Positions 7,051-13,366 of a stretch of 22,324 nucleotides of DNA are shown here, piece by piece. Position 1 is the first letter of the stretch. Every line of letters begins with the position of its first letter. Source of the DNA: a virus; the IMG/VR virus record IMGVR_UViG_3300010354_000745, positions 1-22,324 of that record. One strand, 5' to 3'. The position numbers and the translations under genes were made by a program. Below the pieces are notes generated by a model. The model was not told the DNA's origin. It worked only from the letters and a program-made list of their open reading frames with translations, and ran no database searches.

Positions 7051-8766
7051 ATGCCAAGACTAAGCCTTTACCGCCCTAATAAAACTAATGATTATAGATT
7101 TTTGGACAGAACTATCCATGAAATGTTTACTGTGGGCGGGACAGATTTGTACATACACAAGTATCTTGGTCCTACTAATCAAGGTCCAAGTATTGATTAT
7201 ACTCAACCAGAATATGCTAATTTAAGTCCACTTAACATACAAGATTTGTTATTTTTAGAAAACCGTGATAGAACATATGACCCTAATGTATACAGACTAC
7301 GAGGTCATTATAATGTTGCTAATTTAGATTTTGATTTAAGTCAGTTTGGTTTATTTTTAAACAACGATATTATATTCATTACTGTTCATTACAATGACAT
7401 GATTGAGCAATTTGGACGTAAATTAATGGTAGGTGATGTTATTGAACTACCTCATTTATTAGACTATAATCCATTAGATGAAAAAATACCTACTGCACTT
7501 AAAAGATTTTATCAAATTACTGATGCAAACTATGCAAGTGAAGGCTTTAGTGTAACGTGGTATCCGCACTTATGGCGTATTAAATGTGAAAAATTAGTAG
7601 ACAGTCAAGAGTTTAGTCAAATACTGCAAGAGCCTATTAACCAAGACAATTATCTTGGTTTATGGGATAAAGATAAAACATATCCCCCTGGCTATATAAT
7701 TAGCTTTGGTGATAAAAATTATGAGTCTATAATCGAAGTTCCTGCAGGTATTACACCTCCCAATTCTACATATTGGAAATTAAGTGATGAGCAAAACTTA
7801 AAAGATATACTTGCTACATATAATAAGAACATATCTATAAATGACAAAAACTTACAAGAGGCACAACGCATAGTACCAAAATCTGGATATGATCAAAGCA
7901 ACCTATATGTCGTGCCAACGTATGGAGTTTTTGAAAGTAACGTTCAACTTTCAGGTAAATTAAATCAACCTGCTCCACCAATTAGTTTAGGTATACCGAA
8001 CGGTCCTCCCGTAATGCCATATGGGACTGTTACTATAATACAAAGTCCTAGTTACAGCATGGCAAGTCCTGTAATTAAAATATCTAAAAAAATTGTTAAA
8101 AGTATATGGGACATGACAGCAGATAGTGATGGTAGTGCATTAGATTCATTTATGCAAATAAATTTAGAAAGTATGGTACTTGCACCACAATTATCAGACA
8201 CTGGTTCTGGACCAGTAGAAGGCACTAAACTACTTACAATAACACCTATTGATGGCGTAATAGGTCCATATGGAACTGCCGATAATACATACGCAACTGC
8301 TGATGAAGATCCAACACAACCAGGATTTACTGGCACTGAACCATATGGGCCAAACACTATGGATTATCGTGCTGATGCAGATCCAAGATTCCAATATATA
8401 GCAAGAAGTAGTCCACGAAGTTTTGGGTATACAACAGGTTATTTAACTGGCGATGGTCAAGCACCTAATGGATTCCCTACAGGTGCAGGTATTAGTTTCC
8501 CACAAGATCCACAAGTTGGAGATTATTTTTTACGTATTGATTATAGCCCTCAGTTACTGTTTAGATGGGATGGGCGTGTATGGGTACGAATAAGTGAAAA
8601 TGTACGAACAAATACTGGATTTACATCAACAGATACGTCACAACTATCAGGATTTATTAACAATGAAAATCAAACACAACTTACAGATGGTTCTTTTGTA
8701 CCACAAGCACAACCACTAAGTAGTATATTAACATTAAGTCCAGACCCAATCAATCCTATAATATAA
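7051..8766 (+). CDS. 14: Neck protein gp14-like, enlarged, with extra binding-type modules
   Basis: Probable neck/collar protein partnering gp13. It has 571 residues against 256 for T4 gp14. The N-terminal part (about 1-190) carries segments I associate with the gp14 family: FLDRTIHEMFTVGGTDLYIHKYLGP, then FGRKLMVGDVIELPHL (about 121-136) and WYPHLWRIKCEKLVDSQEF. Residues about 199-245 (GLWDKDKTYPPGYIISFG...YESI...PPNSTYWKL) look like a carbohydrate-binding-type module (CBM5/12-like aromatic spacing). Near residue 490, GDYFLRIDY...LFRWDGRVWVRI repeats a module type seen in the sheath gene. It is followed after one base by gp15, so the two are co-transcribed. There is no Shine-Dalgarno. An alternative is another neck- or tail-associated structural protein; the gp14 label is the least certain of the neck set. 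Confidence 0.68.
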   Translation: MPRLSLYRPNKTNDYRFLDRTIHEMFTVGGTDLYIHKYLGPTNQGPSIDYTQPEYANLSPLNIQDLLFLENRDRTYDPNVYRLRGHYNVANLDFDLSQFGLFLNNDIIFITVHYNDMIEQFGRKLMVGDVIELPHLLDYNPLDEKIPTALKRFYQITDANYASEGFSVTWYPHLWRIKCEKLVDSQEFSQILQEPINQDNYLGLWDKDKTYPPGYIISFGDKNYESIIEVPAGITPPNSTYWKLSDEQNLKDILATYNKNISINDKNLQEAQRIVPKSGYDQSNLYVVPTYGVFESNVQLSGKLNQPAPPISLGIPNGPPVMPYGTVTIIQSPSYSMASPVIKISKKIVKSIWDMTADSDGSALDSFMQINLESMVLAPQLSDTGSGPVEGTKLLTITPIDGVIGPYGTADNTYATADEDPTQPGFTGTEPYGPNTMDYRADADPRFQYIARSSPRSFGYTTGYLTGDGQAPNGFPTGAGISFPQDPQVGDYFLRIDYSPQLLFRWDGRVWVRISENVRTNTGFTSTDTSQLSGFINNENQTQLTDGSFVPQAQPLSSILTLSPDPINPII

Positions 8767-8767
8767 C

Positions 8768-10144
8768 ATGGCACAATTTTTTTACGATAATCAAGTACGC
8801 AGATTTTTATTACAGTTTGCAAAAATTTTTAGTAATTGGTATGTTACTAAGGGTAAAGACCCTAACGGAAATGATATACTTGTACGTGTTCCTGTAATGT
8901 ATGGTGATCAAAGTCGTCAAGCATCAACTGTAATTGCAAATAATAGTGCAAGCAACTTGCCAAGCGCACCACTAATCACATACTACATAACTGGTTTAGA
9001 ATATGACCAGCGTAGAACCCAAGATCCTACATTCATTGACAAAATTCAAGTACGACAACGTGCATATAATCCTGAAACAAAAGTATATGAACAAGTACAA
9101 GGGCAAGCATTTAGCGTAGAAAGACTAATGCCTGTACCTTATACACTTAGATTAAGTGTAGACTTTTGGACTACAAATTATAATCAAAAATTAGAAATTA
9201 TAGAACAGTTAGGCACATTATTCAATCCATCTTTAGAAATACAAAGCACTGATAATTTTATTGACTGGACAAGTTTAAGTGTAGTATATCAAGATGGACT
9301 TACATTTAGTAGCAGAACAATTCCTATAGGTACTAATAATCCCATAGATGTATTAACATGGAAGTTTTATATTCCAATATGGTTGAGTACAAGTGCTAAA
9401 CTCAAAAAGATGGGTGTTATTGAAAAAATAATTTATTCAATACATACAAGCACAGCTTTACAAGATATGACAGATAGTGATTTGCTTAATGGCACAAGAC
9501 ACAAAGTTACACCATATGGATACAATCTATTATTAATAGGAAATCATTTACAAATCTTGCCGGCAAATCAAAACTTTAATCCTCCTAATGTAGATTTAAA
9601 TAATCCACCTCCTCCTAATACAGGTTTATATTGGTCAAGTTTATTAAATGTTTATGGTGCTATACGTCCAGGTATAAGTCAGATTTGGTTACAAAATCCA
9701 TATATGGAGACTGATATAGTAGGTACAATAGTTCCAGATCCAGTTGATGATAGATTATTAATTTACAACATTGACCCTGATACACTACCAGAAAATACAC
9801 TCGATCCTGTAGATAGTGTTGTAAACCCATTAGTTACCGGACCTAATGCAGGATTGCCAGGGCCTATTAATGGAAGACGATATTTAATTGTTGAAGATAT
9901 AGGAAGTCCAGGCAGTCCTACTATTGCATGGGGAGACTTAATTGCAAAAGCAAATGATATTATACAATTTGATAGTAGTACTATGAGTTGGTATGTAGCT
10001 TTTGATAGTAATGAAGCTATTACAGTTCAATACGTTACTAATTTAAACACATCCATACAATATCGTTATGTACCAAATGAAGGAGTTTGGATGAAAAGTT
10101 TTGAGGGATGGTATAATGAGGGTGACTTTAGTATTGTCATCTAA
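8768..10144 (+). CDS. 15: Tail sheath stabiliser/terminator gp15-like, enlarged
   Basis: Hexameric protein that caps tube and sheath and connects the tail to the neck. It has 458 residues (T4 gp15: 272). The opening FFYDNQVRRFLLQFAKIFSN then VRVPVMYGD parallels T4 gp15 YFYNSSFRRYATLMGDLFSN...FIRVPITYA. YTLRLSVDFWTTNYNQKLEIIEQLG parallels its YELSIFTRYEDDMFQIVEQI segment (recalled, not searched). The gp15-like core fills roughly residues 1-265. The C-terminal extension includes a module near residues 363-430 with NGRRYLIVEDIG, AWGDLIAKANDIIQFD and SWYVAFD, a motif set found in marine phage structural proteins. It follows gp14 after one base and lacks a Shine-Dalgarno. Its last codons overlap the -35 of the Nudix promoter. 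Confidence 0.88.
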   Translation: MAQFFYDNQVRRFLLQFAKIFSNWYVTKGKDPNGNDILVRVPVMYGDQSRQASTVIANNSASNLPSAPLITYYITGLEYDQRRTQDPTFIDKIQVRQRAYNPETKVYEQVQGQAFSVERLMPVPYTLRLSVDFWTTNYNQKLEIIEQLGTLFNPSLEIQSTDNFIDWTSLSVVYQDGLTFSSRTIPIGTNNPIDVLTWKFYIPIWLSTSAKLKKMGVIEKIIYSIHTSTALQDMTDSDLLNGTRHKVTPYGYNLLLIGNHLQILPANQNFNPPNVDLNNPPPPNTGLYWSSLLNVYGAIRPGISQIWLQNPYMETDIVGTIVPDPVDDRLLIYNIDPDTLPENTLDPVDSVVNPLVTGPNAGLPGPINGRRYLIVEDIGSPGSPTIAWGDLIAKANDIIQFDSSTMSWYVAFDSNEAITVQYVTNLNTSIQYRYVPNEGVWMKSFEGWYNEGDFSIVI

Positions 10145-10162
10145 ATAATAATAGTTTATAAT
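10134..10162 (+). promoter_or_regulatory. Sigma70-type promoter for Nudix gene
   Basis: TTGTCA (10134-10139, 5/6) and TATAAT (10157-10162, 6/6) are separated by exactly 17 bases. The -35 lies in the end of gp15. The start predicted 7 bases after TATAAT is 10169, the A of the Nudix ATG, so the transcript would be leaderless. A TCTAAATA late-like box at 10140-10147 overlaps it. Confidence 0.6.
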
Positions 10163-10168
10163 ATTATT

Positions 10169-10585
10169 ATGAAAAATACCTCTGCCGGAGTGTTCTTTTA
10201 TTCCAAAACAACTGATAGATTTTTATATCTACTAAGAACAGACAATAAAAATCCTGGAAACTGGGGTATTCCTGGTGGAAAAATAGAAGATGATGAAAGT
10301 TTATTTGAAGGTTTAGAACGTGAATGTACTGAAGAAGTAGGTTATTTTCCCACTAAAGCTAAACTTGTTCCAATACAAAAATTTGTCAACAGAGACTTTA
10401 CTTATCATACGTTTTTTTGTGAAGTTGAAAACGAGTTTGTTCCAGTTTTAAATGACGAGCATTGCGGATATGCATGGGTAGGCGATAATCAATACCCTAA
10501 ACCATTGCATCCTGGATTGTTCAGTACTGTTAATATAGATATTGTTCAAGAAAAATTACATGCTCTAACTAAAAAAGGGGCTTAA
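10169..10585 (+). CDS. Nudix hydrolase
   Basis: Hydrolyses a nucleoside diphosphate linked to another group (damaged NTPs, NDP-sugars, ADP-ribose, dinucleotides or 5' caps are family substrates; which one is not readable here). It has 138 residues, normal for a single Nudix domain. The Nudix box GX5EX7REUXEEXGU is complete at residues 37-59: G37, E43, R51, E52, E55, E56 and G58, with Y at the last, usually aliphatic, position. There is no Shine-Dalgarno; the ATG coincides with the predicted sigma70 start site. It sits at the 3' end of the gp14-gp15 unit but has its own promoter, so it could be made early although late RNA would also cover it. The stop codon lies in the loop of the shared terminator. 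Confidence 0.92.
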   Translation: MKNTSAGVFFYSKTTDRFLYLLRTDNKNPGNWGIPGGKIEDDESLFEGLERECTEEVGYFPTKAKLVPIQKFVNRDFTYHTFFCEVENEFVPVLNDEHCGYAWVGDNQYPKPLHPGLFSTVNIDIVQEKLHALTKKGA

Positions 10586-10597
10586 CGCCCCTTTTTT
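10571..10597. terminator. Bidirectional intrinsic terminator
   Basis: Eleven-base arms 10571-10581 (A6 then GGGGC) and 10587-10597 (GCCCC then T6) with loop TTAAC. It serves the convergent Nudix (+) and holin-like (-) genes. The left arm and loop are the last codons and stop of Nudix, and the right arm ends one base before the stop codon of the minus-strand gene. Confidence 0.92.
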
Positions 10598-10598
10598 G

Positions 10599-10910
10599 TT
10601 ACTTAAGTAGTTTAGCTACTGCATCAAAACCTAACGACCCTATAACTATACCTGCCCCCATCATCATCCAACGCCATTTTTCTAGTGCAGAAACTTTTTG
10701 TGCTAAAGATGCATGTGCTTTTGAGTCAGCCTCTTGCAACTCTTTAATCATCTGTTTCATTTCCTCACTATTTCTATCCAAACATTCATGCACTGACTTC
10801 AAGTCCTCTTTTATCTCACCGACTTTTTCTTCGATGTTTTGAACTTGAACTTGAAGCACTGCTATTTCAGTTTCTGTATGTAGTGGCATTTTAATTGACT
10901 GGGTAGACAT
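10599..10910 (-). CDS. Coiled-coil protein with C-terminal membrane segment, XhlA/holin-like
   Basis: 103 residues. Residues about 12-78 form a long amphipathic coiled coil (repeated E/K/L/V heptads such as VLQVQVQNIEEKVGEIKEDL). It is followed by one hydrophobic segment at about 80-96 (WRWMMMGAGIVIGSLGF) and a short basic end, AKLLK. This architecture matches the XhlA family (hemolysin XhlA, Pfam PF10779), associated with holins and lysis cassettes, but no endolysin is next to it here. The ATG is 2 bases after the stop of the upstream virion-type gene. There is no Shine-Dalgarno, so translation is probably coupled. An alternative is a membrane-anchored spanin-like or virion-associated protein. 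Confidence 0.62.
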   Translation of the reverse strand: MSTQSIKMPLHTETEIAVLQVQVQNIEEKVGEIKEDLKSVHECLDRNSEEMKQMIKELQEADSKAHASLAQKVSALEKWRWMMMGAGIVIGSLGFDAVAKLLK

Positions 10911-10912
10911 AA

Positions 10913-12025
10913 TTAAGCGTTGCTAATAGTTACGATTGGGTTAGGCTGTCCACCGTATGTATTTGCTGCATAAGCTGTACCAAATGTAGCAATTACGTCT
11001 GGGTTAGCATTACCTAATATTGCAGTACCTGTACCAGAACCTGCTCCTGTAGCAGTGAAAGTAATACCAGTCATATTTGCATAAGCACCAACTGCTGTCC
11101 AGTTTGTATTGCCTGCATTTTGAATTGTATATACTGTTCCTTGTACTAATGAAGCTGCTGCAACTGTTGCCGGGAACACTTCTGATTGATAATCATTTAA
11201 TGACTCAACATACTTTGTTGAAGAATTTGCATATGTTGCTAAGATGTTCATTGTGTTTGGTGTTAGTGCAGCATTGGCAACGTTTGCTGTAAAGCACTGA
11301 GCCACTAAACCAGTTGTTGCACCTTGTACAAGATATTTTGTTTTACCTTTTTGACGTAAGATGAAACCTGCTTCGTTAGTTGCATATACATAACTTGCAT
11401 CTGTAGCATTTGCTGTTGCGTTTGCTGCAAAAGTAGCAAATGTTGCATTTGCGTTAGCGATATCATCAATAACACCCAATACTGTACCATCTGTTAATGT
11501 AACAACTGTACCATCTGTTAATGTGTTAGCAAAGTCAGTACCAACACCATCTAAGTTAGGACTGTCATCTGCAACAGTAATTGTACCATCACCTGCAACA
11601 CCGATAGCAACACGAACTAATGTTTGTGATCCATACAATGCTGTGTTTCCACCTACTACACCATAACTTGTTGAGTTAGTTGCTGTATTGGAACCATCTG
11701 GATTACTAAAACCATAATCAACTAAACCAACTGTAGCAGCTACTGTAGTACCTGAGGTACCTGATAAGTTAACTGGCGTATATGTTGGATTAGCACTTAA
11801 TTGTGTAGCTGATACTGTGAATGTACTTGCACCAGTTACTTTTAAAATCCAATATGTAACACCACCTGTTAAACCACCAGTTGTGCTTGCTGGAATAAAA
11901 GGCATACCTGCAATTACACCCAATGTAGATAATGTTTGTGAAACTGTTACTTCTTCTGTAGTAGCATCAGTTCCTGTGATTGTTAAGACTGCTTGAGCCT
12001 TAGCTATTTTTAAAGGACGTCCCAT
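10913..12025 (-). CDS. Beta-rich virion-type protein, unknown
   Basis: 370 residues, rich in Thr, Ala, Gly, Val and Asn, with almost no charge in the middle. This composition is typical of phage head-fibre, decoration or tail-fibre proteins. Near residues 55-75 it has TYWILKVTGASTFTVSATQL, and near 300-340 VYTIQNAGNTNWTAVGA...GITFTATGAGSGTGTA; both are widespread in phage surface and fibre proteins. No enzyme motif is seen. It has its own late promoter, a leader with two predicted hairpins, and a strong AAGGAGA 8 bases before the ATG. All of this suggests high late expression. The holin-like gene follows after 2 bases. It is probably a structural component; which one cannot be told. Confidence 0.72.
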   Translation of the reverse strand: MGRPLKIAKAQAVLTITGTDATTEEVTVSQTLSTLGVIAGMPFIPASTTGGLTGGVTYWILKVTGASTFTVSATQLSANPTYTPVNLSGTSGTTVAATVGLVDYGFSNPDGSNTATNSTSYGVVGGNTALYGSQTLVRVAIGVAGDGTITVADDSPNLDGVGTDFANTLTDGTVVTLTDGTVLGVIDDIANANATFATFAANATANATDASYVYATNEAGFILRQKGKTKYLVQGATTGLVAQCFTANVANAALTPNTMNILATYANSSTKYVESLNDYQSEVFPATVAAASLVQGTVYTIQNAGNTNWTAVGAYANMTGITFTATGAGSGTGTAILGNANPDVIATFGTAYAANTYGGQPNPIVTISNA

Positions 12026-12064
12026 TTTTTTTCTCCTTGTTTTGATATGTGGGTTCTATTCCAC

Positions 12065-12103
12065 TACGCGGCGGGGACCGCATAAACTCTCAGAATTAAG
12101 AGT
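12065..12103 (-). other. Two hairpins in the 5' leader of the 370-aa virion-type gene
   Basis: In the minus-strand RNA, hairpin 1 pairs 12099-12103 with 12086-12090 (5 bp, 8-base loop). Hairpin 2 pairs 12078-12084 with 12065-12071 (7 bp including one G-U, 6-base loop). The G-U pair forms only in minus-strand RNA. The GC-rich block GCGGTCCCCGCCGC stands out in AT-rich surroundings. Both lie at the predicted 5' end of the late mRNA. Confidence 0.6.
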
Positions 12104-12111
12104 GTACAGAG

Positions 12112-12119
12112 TATTTATC
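12112..12119 (-). promoter_or_regulatory. T4-type late promoter for the 370-aa virion-type gene
   Basis: GATAAATA on the minus strand, one mismatch from TATAAATA. The predicted start near 12106 is immediately before hairpin 1, giving a leader of about 80 bases to the ATG at 12025. Confidence 0.65.
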
Positions 12120-12138
12120 AAAAAGGATAAAATATTGG

Positions 12139-12146
12139 TCTAAATA
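12139..12146 (+). promoter_or_regulatory. Late-promoter variant, leaderless arrangement
   Basis: TCTAAATA, one mismatch from TATAAATA, 5 bases before the ATG at 12152. If active, the start would fall on the A of the ATG. It is divergent from the late box at 12112. Confidence 0.4.
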
Positions 12147-12151
12147 AATTC

Positions 12152-13126
12152 ATGGCAAAAGTATTTGAATATGGAAGAATATACGGTGCAGAACCACCTA
12201 GTATTGGAGAATATGAACGTGAATGGTTAGACAATCTGAAACGTGAGATAGAAACTACTAGCGACTGTGAAATAAATTTGTTAATAAATCTCACCTGGAT
12301 TAATATTGGTGAAGATATGTTAAATTGGATATTTCAACATGGAAGACCAGATAATTGTAAGTTATGGTTTGCGGGTACTGTAGATGGAAATCAATGGATA
12401 TTACATACACACTCTATGAAATATCTAATTATGTGTGGATTCAAATATGAATTTGTAGGTAACGCTATAGATCATTTTCACGCATGGATGCCAAGGTTAA
12501 TGATTCAACATAATAATATTAATGATTATGAACTTAAAGATATTAAGTATTTGTTTTTGTCTTATAATAGGAAACCAAGAACGTGGAGAGAACAGTTAGT
12601 AAGAAACTTAATTGATAGTAATCTGCACACAAAAGGTTTTATTACATTTGAAGAAGGTCATTTTCCTGAAATAGATAAACAAACTAAAAACTATGACCAA
12701 GAGTTACATACCACTGATAGACGATTTAGTAGACCAGAAGATATTCTTACAGTTGGTGGTTTAGATATTTGGAATAGCTGTTACTCTGTGATAGTTAGCG
12801 AAACAGAATTATATGATGCATGGCAATTAAGTGAAAAAACATGGAAACCATTAATGGGTTTAAGACCCTATTTTCTTAATAGTAACAAAGGTATTGTAAA
12901 AATATTAGAAAGACTAGACATTTATACACCAGCAATGTTATTTAAAAACAGTAAATTAAATGACTGCTCTATAGAAGAAATAATAAAACAGTTAAAAATT
13001 ATAGATAATCCGTTAGAACTATATGAAAGTCAACTGGATATGTTAACACATAATCAAAAAAGATTTATTGAAATAGCAAACAGTGATCCAACTAAAATTT
13101 TAAATTGGTCTCAATCAAGGTTGTAA
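12152..13126 (+). CDS. Glycosyltransferase-like protein (fucosyltransferase-type C-terminal motif)
   Basis: 324 residues. The N-terminal half has alternating hydrophobic strands and helices like a Rossmann half (INLLINLTW, CKLWFAG, YLFLSYNRKPR at 133-143). The second half has SETELYDAWQLSEKTWKPLMGLRPYF around 216-241. There, SEKTWKP resembles the (T/S)EK-x-(F/W)KP nucleotide-sugar-binding segment of GT-B/fucosyltransferase-like enzymes and many marine phage relatives. It may modify surface glycans, the virion or DNA; the substrate is unknown. It lies beside the tail-fibre gene, convergent, its last 12 bases overlapping the end of the 83-aa gene. There is no Shine-Dalgarno, and a late-like box abuts the ATG. 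Unknown conserved phage protein is the alternative. Confidence 0.6.
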   Translation: MAKVFEYGRIYGAEPPSIGEYEREWLDNLKREIETTSDCEINLLINLTWINIGEDMLNWIFQHGRPDNCKLWFAGTVDGNQWILHTHSMKYLIMCGFKYEFVGNAIDHFHAWMPRLMIQHNNINDYELKDIKYLFLSYNRKPRTWREQLVRNLIDSNLHTKGFITFEEGHFPEIDKQTKNYDQELHTTDRRFSRPEDILTVGGLDIWNSCYSVIVSETELYDAWQLSEKTWKPLMGLRPYFLNSNKGIVKILERLDIYTPAMLFKNSKLNDCSIEEIIKQLKIIDNPLELYESQLDMLTHNQKRFIEIANSDPTKILNWSQSRL

Positions 13127-13366
13127 TTTCCATGGTCTGCCTTGATCAGGCAATAATGCTCTGTCTGCCCATGTGGTAAAATAATTATATTCTCTATAAT
13201 ATGGCTCACCAACACTAGAACGAATTGGTTCAGCAACTTCTAATAATTTAATACTAGCCTTTGCTTCTTGTAATGTTAGACTTTGAGAAACTGCTAGTGC
13301 AGGCGCATTGGTCTCTATATAATCATTCCAATTATCGTATCCAGATGGTGTTGGTGGTAATGCCAT
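13115..13366 (-). CDS. Small unknown protein coupled to the tail fibre
   Basis: 83 residues, unknown. It is rich in aromatic residues and proline, without a signal peptide or membrane segment: SGYDNWNDYIETNAP near the start, YYREYNYFTTWADRALLP near the end. The ATG overlaps the tail-fibre stop (TAATG), with AGGAAG 7 bases upstream, so it is translated with the fibre and is probably a fibre-associated virion protein or assembly factor. Its 3' end overlaps the glycosyltransferase-like gene by 12 bases on the opposite strand. Confidence 0.72.
   Translation of the reverse strand: MALPPTPSGYDNWNDYIETNAPALAVSQSLTLQEAKASIKLLEVAEPIRSSVGEPYYREYNYFTTWADRALLPDQGRPWKLQP

Noticed and set aside
8052-8357. 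101-residue minus-strand frame
   Set aside because: It lies wholly within the gp14-like gene, with no start signal or recognisable content.
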